23,213 nucleotides of DNA from a bacterium (GTDB taxonomy: Bacteria; Verrucomicrobiota; Verrucomicrobiia; Chthoniobacterales; Terrimicrobiaceae). The DNA lies in contig RFZT01000006.1 in assembly GCA_009920585.1 (NCBI GenBank), positions 1-23,213 of the forward strand. Reading direction: 5' to 3'. Positions 14,813-23,213 of this stretch are shown one piece after another. Positions within the stretch are counted from its first letter, which is position 1. Every line of letters starts with the position of its first letter. The translations under genes and the position numbers were made by a program. The notes beneath the pieces are model-generated. The model worked only from the letters and a program-made list of their open reading frames with translations. It did not search any database and was not told the DNA's origin.

Positions 14813-15853
14813 ATGGAAAATCCGCAATTTCGGCGGAATCTGATACTCATTGCGGGGCTGCATATTTTGCTCATCGCGGGGATTCTCTATTTCGCCAAAC
14901 GGGAAATCAAAAAACCACAGGGTGATATCACTTGGGTGAACCCTGGCTCGTTTGCCGCAGCGGCAGCAGCCAGTAGTGCGCCCGAGGTTGCCGAAGAGGA
15001 AGAACCAGCCCCAACGCCCGAACCTAAGGTCACCCCGCCACCGACGCCCGAGCCGACACCCGAACCGACACCTGAGCCAACGCCGGAACCCACTCCAGAA
15101 GCGACGCCCGAGCCTACTCCTGAGCCGAAACCTGAAAAATCGGACATTGTAGAGTCCACCCCAACTCCAACGCCCAAGCCAACAGCGACACCAAAACCAA
15201 AACCATCCCCAACGCCCACCCCTAAACCTTCTCCGAAGCCCACGCCAAAGCCATCACCCAAACCCACGCCGAAGCCTTCTCCTAAACCATCACCGAAAGC
15301 TTCACCCAAGCCATCGCCGAAGGCCTCCCCTGCGGTATCGCCAAAGTCTTCGCCTTCCGCCTCGCCTAAACCCTCTCCAAGTGGATCACCGAAAGCCTCG
15401 GCTTCTCCTGGATCCTCACCCAAGGCGGACGGAACCTCGAAAGCCGAAGGCTCTTCTAAGAATGGAACGGACACCAAAGGCAAGGCGGGTTCTGATTCTA
15501 AGGGTAATGGATCATCTGCGAGCGGGACGGGTACCGGATCCAAGGCAGGTGGAGGTGGAAACTCCGACCAATTTGGATGGTATCACGAGCTCATTCATGA
15601 TCGTTTTTTTAGCCAGTGGGAGCAACCGACATCGATTTTCGAGCAGAATAAGTCCTTTGTTTGCACGGTAAAAATCCGGATTCTGAAAGACGGCACGATT
15701 GCCAGTGCCGACATCGTTCACAGCAGCGGAAACCCCATCATGGATTCATCGGTGATGGCGGCGCTCAAGCGTGTGTCCCGTATTGATCCACTGCCCGGCG
15801 GCCTCGGCGCTGGCGAGGGCTACACCGTGAATATTAACTTTGAGCTCCAATAA
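14813..15853 (+). CDS. TonB/TolA-like energy-transducing protein with long proline-repeat spacer
   Basis: The 346-residue protein has one N-terminal membrane anchor (LILIAGLHILLIAGILYF, about 10-28). A spacer of about 140 residues follows (65-205), built from TPEP units, then KPTPKPSP and SPKAS units, and then a Gly/Ser/Lys-rich stretch. The C-terminal TonB domain (about 256-346) contains VKIRILKDGTIASADIVHSSG, MDSSVMAALKRV and VNINFELQ. It should span the periplasm and pass energy from TolQ/TolR to the outer membrane. The acidic-to-basic change along the spacer (PE first, then PK) is notable. It is the last gene before a strong terminator. Confidence 0.92.
   Translation: MENPQFRRNLILIAGLHILLIAGILYFAKREIKKPQGDITWVNPGSFAAAAAASSAPEVAEEEEPAPTPEPKVTPPPTPEPTPEPTPEPTPEPTPEATPEPTPEPKPEKSDIVESTPTPTPKPTATPKPKPSPTPTPKPSPKPTPKPSPKPTPKPSPKPSPKASPKPSPKASPAVSPKSSPSASPKPSPSGSPKASASPGSSPKADGTSKAEGSSKNGTDTKGKAGSDSKGNGSSASGTGTGSKAGGGGNSDQFGWYHELIHDRFFSQWEQPTSIFEQNKSFVCTVKIRILKDGTIASADIVHSSGNPIMDSSVMAALKRVSRIDPLPGGLGAGEGYTVNINFELQ
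15005..15427 (+). repeat. Low-complexity tandem repeats encoding the periplasmic spacer
   Basis: Imperfect 12-base units (mostly coding Pro-Thr-Pro-Glu) run first, then units coding Lys-Pro-Thr-Pro and Lys-Pro-Ser-Pro. Codon choice varies between units, so the array is old or has diverged. Its length is likely to vary between strains. A 218-codon minus-strand frame here is an artefact of the repeat. Confidence 0.85.
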
Positions 15854-15878
15854 GCTCAAAACCCCACTGGAAATTTTC

Positions 15879-15907
15879 AAATCGAAGGCGGGCGCTTCGA
15901 TTTTTTT
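15879..15907 (+). terminator. Rho-independent terminator of the Tol/Exb operon
   Basis: AAATCGAAG (15879-15887) pairs perfectly with CTTCGATTT (15895-15903) around a GCGGGCG loop, and the T run continues to 15907. It lies 26 bases after the TonB-like stop codon and upstream of the typA promoter. Confidence 0.85.
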
Positions 15908-15929
15908 CAAACCTTTTGCACTCGGCTTG

Positions 15930-15958
15930 TTGACATAAGCCCACTCTACCAGCATAGT
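15930..15958 (+). promoter_or_regulatory. Sigma70-like promoter of typA
   Basis: A perfect TTGACA (-35) is followed after 17 bases by CATAGT (4 of 6 matches to TATAAT). Transcription would start near 15965, giving a leader of about 27 bases. AGGA stands about 9 bases before the typA ATG. Confidence 0.6.
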
Positions 15959-15991
15959 CCGTGCCCGCTCGACGAGCAGGAAATCACATTT

Positions 15992-17812
15992 ATGGATAAA
16001 ATTCGCAATATCGCCATCATCGCACACGTCGATCACGGCAAAACAACGTTAGTGGATCAGCTGCTCAAGCATGCCGGCACGTTCCGCGTGAATCAAAAAA
16101 CCGACGAGCGCATGATGGATTCGATGGATCTGGAAAGAGAAAAGGGCATCACCATCCGCGCCAAGAATGCCGCATTCCGTTGGAAAGATTACCACGTCAA
16201 TATCGTGGATACTCCCGGTCACGCCGATTTCGGCGGAGAGGTCGAGCGCATCATGAAAATGGTAGACGGTGTGCTTTTGGTGGTGGATTCGCATGATGGT
16301 CCTCAGGCCCAAACCAAATTCGTGCTTCGCAAGGCGATGGAGAACGGTCTCAAGCCAATCGTTGTCATCAATAAGATCGACCGCGAGAACGCCCGTCCTC
16401 ACAAGGTGCTCGACATGGTTTTTGAACTCTTCATGGAGCTCAATGCCACCGACGAGCAACTCGATTTCCCTCACATCTACGCCAGCGCCAAGCAGGGCTA
16501 TGCGATGAATGAGGTGGGTGAAGCCGCTGACAGCATGGAGCCGCTTTACGAGGCCATCGTTAAGCACATCCCGCCGCCACCGGCTCCGACTGTGGATTTC
16601 TTCCGCATGTTGGTATCGAACCTCGATTACAGCGATTACTTGGGTCGAATCGCCTATGGTCGTATCATCAGTGGCACAGTGAAGCTGGGACAAACGATTG
16701 TTTGTATTCACCAAGGCGGTAAAAAAGAAAAAGGCAAAGTCACGGCGATCTTCTCTCACGAGGGGCTTGAAAAAGTCCAAGTCGAAGAATCTTCGGCTGG
16801 CGACATTGTTGGAATCAGCGGATTTGAAGACGTCTTCATCGGTGAGACACTCACCGACACAGAAGAGCGTGAGGCGTTGCCTTTCGTTGAGATCGATCCG
16901 CCCACCATTTCGATGAAGATTTGCGTGAATGACTCACCTCTTGCTGGCCGCGAGGGCAAGCTTCTTACTGCTCGTCAGATCCGCGATCGTCTCATCAAAG
17001 AGACCCGTGGCAACGTATCGATCATCGTCAACGACACCGATGTGGCCGGTCACTTTGACGTCAAGGCCCGAGGCGAAATGCAAATCGCCGTTCTCGTGGA
17101 GCAAATGCGCCGCGAGGGATTCGAGCTTCTTGTCTCGCGTCCCGAGGTCATCTTCAAGCGCGCCGAGGATGGATCGGTCCTAGAGCCGCTCGAGTCCCTC
17201 TACGTTGACGTTCCTTCCGAAAATCTCGGCGACATCCTTCAGTCCCTTGCCGGACGTAAGGCTGAGATCGTGGACATGGTTCACAATCCTCACAGCGTTC
17301 TCGTTCAAGCCGTCATCCCAACTCGCGGGTTGATTGGATTTGAGACGGATCTCGTCAACGTGACCAAGGGCCACGGCATCGCGAGCCATCTCTTCAAGGA
17401 ATACGGTCCTCACAAGGGCGACATTCCGAGCCGTGGAAACGGCGTGCTTGTTTCCATGGAAGCTGGCATCAGCATGGCTTACGCTCTCGCCACCATTCAA
17501 GAGCGCGGTCGCCTCTTCATTGGTGCCCAGGCGGAAATCTACGAAGGCATGATCATTGGCGAGAACTCTCGTCCAGACGACATGCCAGTGAATCCCTGCA
17601 AAGCCAAAAAACTGACAAATATGCGCAGTCAAGGTGACGGCAAGGGTATCTCACTCGCTCCTCCGATCGAGATGAGCCTCGAGCGTTCCTTGGAATACAT
17701 CGCCCCTGATGAATATGTCGAGGCGACACCCAAGTCCCTGCGCCTCCGCAAAAAGATCCTCGACGCGAATGCCCGCAAGCGCGCGGAGAAATCGACCGCC
17801 ATCTTCGCGTAA
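15992..17812 (+). CDS. typA: Ribosome-associated GTPase TypA/BipA
   Basis: The 606-residue translational GTPase is involved in ribosome assembly and stress or cold adaptation. It shows G1 AHVDHGKTT, the switch region REKGITIRAKNAA, G3 DTPGHADFGGEVER and G4 NKIDR. The EF-G-like C-terminal domains include RGEMQIAVLVEQMRREGFE and RGLIGFETDL, and the BipA-specific end is present (LTNMRSQGDGKG, APDEYVEATP). Length and all GTPase motifs are normal. It is a single-gene unit with its own promoter, after the Tol operon terminator, and converges with the GspE/PilB gene. Confidence 0.97.
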   Translation: MDKIRNIAIIAHVDHGKTTLVDQLLKHAGTFRVNQKTDERMMDSMDLEREKGITIRAKNAAFRWKDYHVNIVDTPGHADFGGEVERIMKMVDGVLLVVDSHDGPQAQTKFVLRKAMENGLKPIVVINKIDRENARPHKVLDMVFELFMELNATDEQLDFPHIYASAKQGYAMNEVGEAADSMEPLYEAIVKHIPPPPAPTVDFFRMLVSNLDYSDYLGRIAYGRIISGTVKLGQTIVCIHQGGKKEKGKVTAIFSHEGLEKVQVEESSAGDIVGISGFEDVFIGETLTDTEEREALPFVEIDPPTISMKICVNDSPLAGREGKLLTARQIRDRLIKETRGNVSIIVNDTDVAGHFDVKARGEMQIAVLVEQMRREGFELLVSRPEVIFKRAEDGSVLEPLESLYVDVPSENLGDILQSLAGRKAEIVDMVHNPHSVLVQAVIPTRGLIGFETDLVNVTKGHGIASHLFKEYGPHKGDIPSRGNGVLVSMEAGISMAYALATIQERGRLFIGAQAEIYEGMIIGENSRPDDMPVNPCKAKKLTNMRSQGDGKGISLAPPIEMSLERSLEYIAPDEYVEATPKSLRLRKKILDANARKRAEKSTAIFA

Positions 17813-17845
17813 GCGAAGGCTAGGACGCCACTTCAACACCTTGGG

Positions 17846-17870
17846 TCGCCTCGCCAAAACGGCGGGGCGA
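17846..17870. terminator. Hairpin between the convergent typA and gspE/pilB genes
   Basis: TCGCCTCGCC pairs with GGCGGGGCGA around an AAAAC loop (10 bp with one G-U pair). It ends directly at the gspE/pilB stop codon. It has no T run on either strand, so it may be a stability element or a weak bidirectional terminator. Confidence 0.5.
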
Positions 17871-19565
17871 TCAAGTGTATTTCACGACTTCCTCGATCGT
17901 CGAGAGGCCGTCGTAGATGGATCGGAGTCCATCCTCACGGAGGGTTGTCATTCCAAGCTCAATGGCTTTTTGGCGAATGAGAATACCTGGAGTGCGATTG
18001 TTGATCATTTCTCGAATCGGATCTGAGATTTTGAGCAACTCGTAAATACCCTTTCGGCCCTTGTAGCCTGTTTGGTTGCAATTTTCGCAACCCTTACCGT
18101 AGTAAAAACTCTTGTCGCCGATGTCGTGGATGCTTAGTCCGAGTGAGGCTAGGACCTGTTCGCTCGGCTCATAGGCCGTACGGCAGGCCGTGCAGATTTT
18201 TCGAATGAGACGCTGCGCGAGTACGCATTCCAGTGAGGCGGAAATCAGAAACGGCTCGATGCCCATATCCATCAGTCGCGTCACCGCGCCAGTGGAATCG
18301 TTTGTGTGCAGGGTAGTGAAAACCAAATGACCGGTCAGCGAGGCCTGGATAGCGATCTGGGCGGTCTCCATATCGCGGGTTTCACCGATCAGGATGCGAT
18401 CTGGGTCCTGACGCAGGAACGCGCGAAGAACGCGTGAGAACGTAAGTCCAATGGAATCGTTGATGGGAACCTGGATGATTCCGTCGATTTCATATTCCAC
18501 AGGGTCTTCTGCGGTCAGGAGCTTGGAGTCGATCGTGTTGATTTTTCGCAGGCAGGAATAAAGAGTCGTCGTTTTTCCAGATCCCGTCGGTCCCGTGACG
18601 ATAAAAATCCCATTGGGCTTTTCGATCACCTCGAGGATATAGGCGATCGTTTCGGCCGGCATCCCGAGCGTTTCCAAGTCGAGATTCACACTCGAGCGGT
18701 CGAGTACGCGAAGCACTACGCTTTCGCCGAAAGCGGTCGGCAGTGTGGAGACGCGGAGATCGACCTGGCGACCATTGATGGTTCTTTGGATACGGCCATC
18801 CTGGGGCAGGCGGCGCTCGGCGATGTTGAGATTCGACATCACCTTCACACGCGAAATCACAGGCAGCGCAAGGCGGAATGGGGGCGGATCCATTTCGTAA
18901 AGGGCGCCATCCACCCGATAGCGGATTTTGAATTCCGTTTCAAAGGGCTCAAAGTGAATGTCACTCGCCCTTGCAGCAATGGCCTTGTCGAGGATGACGT
19001 CCACGTACTTGATGATCGGTGCCGCATTGGCTTCCGCTGTGACCGCTTGAAGATTGAAGGCGTCTTCTTGGCTTTCATCGACGGTGATATCGTGACCGCC
19101 ATCAAGTTGGGCGAGGATTTCGTTGATGCTCGAATCTTCGGATCCGTAATTCTCGCGAATCAAATTCTGAACGCGCGAAGGAAAAGACACGACCTGAACG
19201 ATGTCTCGCCCGAGGGCGAAGCGGATGTCTTCAATCGGGCGGGGGTTCAACGGATCGATGAGCGCGACGAAAATGGTATTGCCCGAGGCGGCTATCGGAA
19301 GAACGCCGTGAAGCCGGGCGAGTCCCGAGGGAATCAGACTCAAGGTCGAGGCATCCGGATTGAACTCCTGCAAGCTGTAGGCCTCAGCTCCCAGCGATTC
19401 GGCAATGACCTGCTCAAAACCACCTTCATCGACGATTTGGGCATCCAAAATCGCTTGTTCAACCGGCTTGTGCTCAGTGTGCGAGAGGTGAATGAGTTCC
19501 TCTGCGGTCTCCGTGGTGATGAGACCGCGCTCTAGGAAAATATCTGTGACATGACGGGCGTCCAT
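17871..19565 (-). CDS. GspE/PilB-type assembly ATPase, copy A
   Basis: This cytosolic hexameric ATPase would power a type II secretion system or type IV pilus. The 564-residue protein has an N-terminal GspE/MshE-type domain (about 1-140). The ATPase core shows SDIHFEP, AERRLPQDGRIQ, Walker A GPTGSGKT (325-332), the Asp-box ending AEDPVEYE, LRQDPDRILIGETRD with Glu395, and the His-box GHLVFTTLHTND. The zinc site comprises CTAC (458-461) and CENC (493-496). It starts 7 bases after the end of copy B, so both are in one operon. No gspF/pilC, pilin or secretin gene is in the window, so pilus and secretion roles cannot be separated. Confidence 0.93.
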   Translation of the reverse strand: MDARHVTDIFLERGLITTETAEELIHLSHTEHKPVEQAILDAQIVDEGGFEQVIAESLGAEAYSLQEFNPDASTLSLIPSGLARLHGVLPIAASGNTIFVALIDPLNPRPIEDIRFALGRDIVQVVSFPSRVQNLIRENYGSEDSSINEILAQLDGGHDITVDESQEDAFNLQAVTAEANAAPIIKYVDVILDKAIAARASDIHFEPFETEFKIRYRVDGALYEMDPPPFRLALPVISRVKVMSNLNIAERRLPQDGRIQRTINGRQVDLRVSTLPTAFGESVVLRVLDRSSVNLDLETLGMPAETIAYILEVIEKPNGIFIVTGPTGSGKTTTLYSCLRKINTIDSKLLTAEDPVEYEIDGIIQVPINDSIGLTFSRVLRAFLRQDPDRILIGETRDMETAQIAIQASLTGHLVFTTLHTNDSTGAVTRLMDMGIEPFLISASLECVLAQRLIRKICTACRTAYEPSEQVLASLGLSIHDIGDKSFYYGKGCENCNQTGYKGRKGIYELLKISDPIREMINNRTPGILIRQKAIELGMTTLREDGLRSIYDGLSTIEEVVKYT

Positions 19566-19572
19566 GGTGGTT

Positions 19573-21267
19573 TTACTCGAGATCCGACATCGTGGTGCTG
19601 ATGACCTCGTCGGCTGTGGTCATACCGGAGAGAACCTTGCGCACGCCATCCTCGCGCAGGGTGCGCATGCCGAGTTCCCTGGCGCGTTGGCGGAGGGCTA
19701 TGGTGGAGGCGTTGTTGTTGATCATGTTTCTCACTTCATCATCGACAAGGAACATTTCAAAGATGCCCATCCGTCCGCGAAATCCTTTGCCACGACACTT
19801 GTCGCATCCGATGGGGCGCATGACACTGGACTGTTTGAGCATGCCGGGTTCGATCTGAAGGGCGCTCATTTCGTATTCGGTGAGCTCGCCGGCGGCTCTG
19901 CAGAAAGTGCAGAGTTTCCTAACGAGACGCTGGGCGACAACGGCCCTCACGGAACTCGAAACAAGGAAAGGCTTGATCCCGATATCCACCAGACGCGCAA
20001 TGGCGCTCGGGGCGTCATTCGTATGGAGAGTGGAGAGAACCAAGTGGCCGGTGAGCGAGGCGTTCACGGCAATGCTGGCGGTCTCGTAGTCGCGAATCTC
20101 ACCAATCATGATAATATTCGGAGCTTGGCGCAGCATCGACCTTAGCGCAGCGGGAAACGTCATGCCGATGCTGGCGTTGACCGGGACTTGGTTGATTCCA
20201 TTCATCTGATACTCGACCGGATCTTCGACCGTGATGAGCTTGCGGTCCGGCTTGTTCATGTAGTTCAGGCAACCGTAGAGGGTGGTTGTTTTCCCCGATC
20301 CAGTGGGTCCTGTGACAAGGATGATGCCGTCGGGGAGAGCGATGCATTGCTCAAACTTGGCTTGGTCGTCCGAGAGGAAGCCCAAATCCGGCAGGCCAAG
20401 CATGAGCGAGGTTTTATCCAAAATTCGCATCACGACACTCTCGCCATGGACAGTTGGGATCGTGGACACGCGAAGGTCCACCGATTTGTCGCCGAGGCGA
20501 ATCTGAATGCGTCCGTCCTGCGGTAGACGTCTCTCGGCTATACTCATCGAGCGGGACATGATTTTGAGTCGGCTTACTATCGCGGAATGCAAGCGCTTGG
20601 GCGGGGCTTGCATTTCCTGAAGGACGCCATCAATGCGAAAACGGACTCGTAATTTGCTCTCAAGTGGCTCGATGTGAATGTCGCTGGCGCGGTTTGTATA
20701 GGCTTCGAGTAAAAGCAGGGAAACGAGTTTGATGATCGGAGCATCCCCTTCCGTGTCGGCTTCCTCATCCTCATCCGTCTTGGCTGCAGAGCCCTCAGTC
20801 AGAGTCATCCCCTTGAGGAGGGACGAGGCGGCGTCATCGGCGTCGCCATAATATTTTGTAATTAACTTCTTAACTGCTTCGTGCGTTGAACAGACAAACT
20901 CGATCTCACGTCGCAATTTGTAAGTAAGCCCATCCATGTTATGCATGGCCATGGGATCACTGAGTGCAATGATGAGAATGCCGTCACGCATCCCGATGGG
21001 GATCGCTTGATAACGGCGGGCGTCATCGGCATCGAGAAGATCAATGAGTTTACGATCGACCTGGGTATTTTCCAGATCGACAAATTCCATGCTGTTCTGC
21101 GCAGCGAGTGTGCGAGCGACATCATCCTCGGTGACCACGCCATTATGGACGAGGGTGGAAAGGAGTCCGTCGGGCCCCATGTTGGCACGGGCATTCTCGA
21201 CTTGGGCGCGGGTTACCATTCCAAGGTCCCGTAGGATTTCAACTATGTAATCGTCGTTCTGAGACAC
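19573..21267 (-). CDS. GspE/PilB-type assembly ATPase, copy B with altered Walker B region
   Basis: This is a second 564-residue paralogue, first in the operon. It has the same order of parts: N-terminal domain (about 1-140), an acidic linker (DEDEEADTEGD, about 165-175), SDIHIEP, Walker A GPTGSGKT (320-327), EDPVEYQ, Glu390 in IIMIGEIRD, GHLVLSTLHTND, and cysteine pairs CTFC (453-456) and CDKC (488-491). The usual RQDPD before the Walker B strand reads RQAPN (380-384). It starts at GTG 21267 without a clear Shine-Dalgarno. The two copies differ widely in sequence, so the duplication is old and the roles probably differ. Confidence 0.92.
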   Translation of the reverse strand: MSQNDDYIVEILRDLGMVTRAQVENARANMGPDGLLSTLVHNGVVTEDDVARTLAAQNSMEFVDLENTQVDRKLIDLLDADDARRYQAIPIGMRDGILIIALSDPMAMHNMDGLTYKLRREIEFVCSTHEAVKKLITKYYGDADDAASSLLKGMTLTEGSAAKTDEDEEADTEGDAPIIKLVSLLLLEAYTNRASDIHIEPLESKLRVRFRIDGVLQEMQAPPKRLHSAIVSRLKIMSRSMSIAERRLPQDGRIQIRLGDKSVDLRVSTIPTVHGESVVMRILDKTSLMLGLPDLGFLSDDQAKFEQCIALPDGIILVTGPTGSGKTTTLYGCLNYMNKPDRKLITVEDPVEYQMNGINQVPVNASIGMTFPAALRSMLRQAPNIIMIGEIRDYETASIAVNASLTGHLVLSTLHTNDAPSAIARLVDIGIKPFLVSSSVRAVVAQRLVRKLCTFCRAAGELTEYEMSALQIEPGMLKQSSVMRPIGCDKCRGKGFRGRMGIFEMFLVDDEVRNMINNNASTIALRQRARELGMRTLREDGVRKVLSGMTTADEVISTTMSDLE

Positions 21268-21337
21268 GAGGTTAATTAGGGCGGGCTTCTACTTAAAGCG
21301 AGGGGCGAGGCAAGTCAACGCAAGGTGTGTGGACATG

Positions 21338-22012
21338 TCACGACGATGAGGGCGTGGTGGCGATAGCTAGGAGCGCGAGATGGCGTCCGGTACGTCCTTT
21401 CTCGCGGCGATAGGAATAATAGGCGGTGGGATTCGAGGCGGTGCAATATCCACAATCGTGGATTTCCGTCAACCCAGCGGCGGCCGCTTGAGCTCGGATA
21501 TCTGAAGCAAAATCAACCTCATAGTGAGGTGGTCGGATGCAGGGCGAGATTTGCATGATGATGTCACTCGGGTTGGCGCCGATTGTCGCGCAGAGGGTGG
21601 CGATGGTTTGAGTGACAATACCGAGCTCGGTGCCCTTGCGTCCCGAGTGGGCTAGGGCTATGCCGCGCCCGTGCTTGTCCGCAAGATAGACAGCGGCACA
21701 ATCGGCAACGTAAATCCCAAGGCAGAGTCCGGCATTGGTCGTGATGAGGGCATCACAGTCGGGAACGGGATAAAGAGTTTCCTTCGTCACAATTCGAACA
21801 TGAGCGCTGTGGACTTGGTCGGCTTGAGCCAGAGGCATCCTCGCAAAGCCCGCACATTCCATTGTGGCTAAATGGATCGACTTCAGACGCACGAGGGCCA
21901 CTTCCCGATCCGCTTGCACATCGACATCTGGGGCGCGTTGGATGAATGCCGCGCGGATCCTAGGCAGATTAAGACTGGGAAACGTCTCAAACGGACATGA
22001 TTTATCAGCCAT
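21338..22012 (-). CDS. pgeF: Peptidoglycan-editing / purine nucleoside phosphorylase-type multicopper-oxidase-like protein (YfiH)
   Basis: The 224-residue protein belongs to the PgeF/YfiH/laccase-domain family, whose members act as purine nucleoside phosphorylases or hydrolases and in E. coli edit peptidoglycan precursors. The three zinc-binding residues are visible: His68 in QADQVHSAH, Cys105 in VADCAAVYLAD, and His122 in ALAHSGRKGTELGIV (the usual form is HAGWRGT). The start at ATG 22012 (MADKSCPF) is preferred; the longer frame to 22225 runs into the upstream gene and is proline- and arginine-rich. It lies 22 bases after the tolC-like gene. Confidence 0.9.
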   Translation of the reverse strand: MADKSCPFETFPSLNLPRIRAAFIQRAPDVDVQADREVALVRLKSIHLATMECAGFARMPLAQADQVHSAHVRIVTKETLYPVPDCDALITTNAGLCLGIYVADCAAVYLADKHGRGIALAHSGRKGTELGIVTQTIATLCATIGANPSDIIMQISPCIRPPHYEVDFASDIRAQAAAAGLTEIHDCGYCTASNPTAYYSYRREKGRTGRHLALLAIATTPSSS

Positions 22013-22034
22013 CGAGACGATCAAATTTCTGGGG

Positions 22035-23213
22035 CTAGTTTCCCTTGGTCGCCTTGGCGGGCGGGGTGCCCTTTGCTTTGGAGGCAGGAGTGGGCGTCGG
22101 GGTGGCAGCGAGGATGGGTTTGATCGGGTCGCTCTTCCGTAGAGCGCGCGGAAGCTTGGGCTGTGCGCGATCGGGATTGTTGAGGGTTTTAAAGCGTTTG
22201 GCCTCGGGGCGGGTGAGGGGATCATCGAAAAATTCCTCGTAGCGCGTGTCGATGGACAGGGCGCGTTCGTATTCTGCTATGCCTTTGATGTAGCTGAAAT
22301 AGGCTTGAAGGAGAAAGGTCTGCGACTGAAGGAGGGATGTTTGTTGATTGAGCACATCCAGCTGCGTGCCGGCTCCGGCATCGAGGCGCTCCTGTGACAA
22401 CCTCAGTGCCTCTACGCCTTGGACAACGCTGGCCTCTTGGCTATCCACGGTTTCTTTCGCTTCGAGAAGGTTGGAGATGGCCTGTTGAACTTGAAGGATG
22501 ACCTCCCGAACTCCATTGTCGTAGTTGATTTTGGAGGAATCCAGTTGGGCCTTCGCTTGCTTCACATTGCCATAGGTGAGCAGTCCGTCCCAAAGCGCCC
22601 ATGAGCCATTGATCCCCAAAAACCAGCCAGACACGACGTTGGAGAGATTCGAGGTCATCATATCACTCGTGTTAGTTTGAGCCGCCCGGGCCTTGATGAC
22701 CGGCAGATATCCCGCCACCTGCTCGTTGACCTTAGCTGCGGTGGAAAGGATGCTTTGGCGTTGAGCCTTAAGGCCTGGATTGCGGGCCACGGCGGTGCGA
22801 ATCGAGTCATCGGGGTTGAGGGTGCGGGGTTTGTAGTCCAGCTTGCCCACGATGTTGAAAGGAACCTCGCTGGGGAATCCGGGTGGATAATCCATTCCAA
22901 GCAGGCGGACGAGCTGATACATCGAAACACGGTAGTTATTCTGAGCTTGGATGAGCGGTGGCTTGGCATTGGCCAGAGCAACCTCGGCCTGAAGTACGTT
23001 GAAGCGAGGCACGGTGCCGGCCTCGTAGCGGTTCCGTTGATCTTTCAGTTGCTCGGTGAGGAGGTCCACGGATTGTTGGTTCGCGATGATGAGCGCTCGG
23101 TTGAGGACGATCTCGGAGAAGTTGATTTTCACGTCGGAGATCACTTGGTCGATTGTGGCTCGAAGTTGGAAGTAGGAACCATGCTCACTCGCAATCGCCG
23201 CTCGGATGCTCGA
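22035..23213 (-). CDS. TolC-family outer-membrane efflux protein, 5' end outside the window
   Basis: The frame stays open to the window edge, so the N-terminus and signal peptide are missing. About 392 residues are visible. They show the long helical repeats of TolC-type channels: LTEQLKDQRNRYEAGTVPRF then NVLQAEVALANAK in the first half, and RLSQERLDAGAGTQLDVLNQ with AYFSYIKGIAEYERAL in the second. Such proteins form the outer-membrane exit duct for efflux pumps and type I secretion. The C-terminal tail is unusual: about 50 residues rich in Pro, Lys and Ala (TPTPTPASKAKGTPPAKATK). The inner pump partner is not in the window. Confidence 0.93.
   Translation of the reverse strand, partial: SSIRAAIASEHGSYFQLRATIDQVISDVKINFSEIVLNRALIIANQQSVDLLTEQLKDQRNRYEAGTVPRFNVLQAEVALANAKPPLIQAQNNYRVSMYQLVRLLGMDYPPGFPSEVPFNIVGKLDYKPRTLNPDDSIRTAVARNPGLKAQRQSILSTAAKVNEQVAGYLPVIKARAAQTNTSDMMTSNLSNVVSGWFLGINGSWALWDGLLTYGNVKQAKAQLDSSKINYDNGVREVILQVQQAISNLLEAKETVDSQEASVVQGVEALRLSQERLDAGAGTQLDVLNQQTSLLQSQTFLLQAYFSYIKGIAEYERALSIDTRYEEFFDDPLTRPEAKRFKTLNNPDRAQPKLPRALRKSDPIKPILAATPTPTPASKAKGTPPAKATKGN

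Noticed and set aside
14887..15543. A 218-codon minus-strand frame rich in Gly and Val opposite the TonB-like gene
   Set aside because: It is the mirror of the Pro/Glu/Lys/Ser repeat array; its composition follows from the plus-strand repeats.
18786..19535. A 249-codon plus-strand frame
   Set aside because: It is antisense to the GspE/PilB copy A gene, which carries all expected motifs.

Overview
The window reads as a gene-dense, moderately GC-rich chromosomal segment of a Gram-negative bacterium. An outer-membrane TolC-type channel, a TolQ-TolR-TolA-like operon, QueF and tandem GspE/PilB ATPases fit the Verrucomicrobiota or a neighbouring PVC lineage. This placement is an inference from gene content and protein style; no rRNA or other phylogenetic marker was available to confirm it. 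No rRNA, tRNA, CRISPR array or full-length insertion sequence was recognised.

Layout. (1) 1-1684: the 3' part of purD, translationally coupled to an exported S41-peptidase-like protein that lacks both catalytic residues. (2) 1716-4018: an accessory patch between housekeeping genes. It holds a 169-bp MITE-like element, an orphan AbiEi-type antitoxin gene with a gene remnant upstream of it, and a Phd/VapC-type toxin-antitoxin pair lying between two direct copies of a ~148-bp structured repeat. (3) 4010-8500: queF (minus strand), then a lipid-modification group: a cyclopropane-fatty-acid-synthase-like enzyme, a lone cyclic-nucleotide-binding protein, a frame-disrupted DUF1295 membrane reductase, and a second methyltransferase that resembles plant coclaurine N-methyltransferase. 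(4) 8517-12820: a YqgE/AlgH protein, a COG0523 metal-chaperone GTPase, a SAM-domain/SUMF1 fusion, an L,D-transpeptidase-like lipoprotein and a ROK sugar kinase. (5) 12839-13484: an exported protein gene split at a run of eight A (slippage, mutation or sequencing error). (6) 13568-15853: the Tol/Exb energy-transduction operon, with a short leader ORF and hairpin in front and a TonB/TolA-like protein carrying a very long proline-repeat spacer; a strong terminator follows. (7) 15992-17812: typA/bipA with a recognisable sigma70-like promoter. (8) 17871-23213, all minus strand: tolC-like gene, pgeF, and two tandem 564-residue GspE/PilB ATPases.

How the parts connect. Much of the window serves the cell envelope: inner-membrane energy transduction (TolQRA), peptidoglycan cross-linking (L,D-transpeptidase), phospholipid acyl-chain methylation, efflux (TolC) and type IV pilus or type II secretion motors. 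The least ordinary parts are the 1.7-4.0 kb patch with its repeat-flanked toxin-antitoxin module, the split DUF1295 gene coupled to its methyltransferase, and the A8-split gene. I did not find strong evidence for a wholly new multi-gene system. The best candidates for something undescribed are the repeat family that flanks the toxin-antitoxin pair and the DUF1295/CNMT-like lipid pair.
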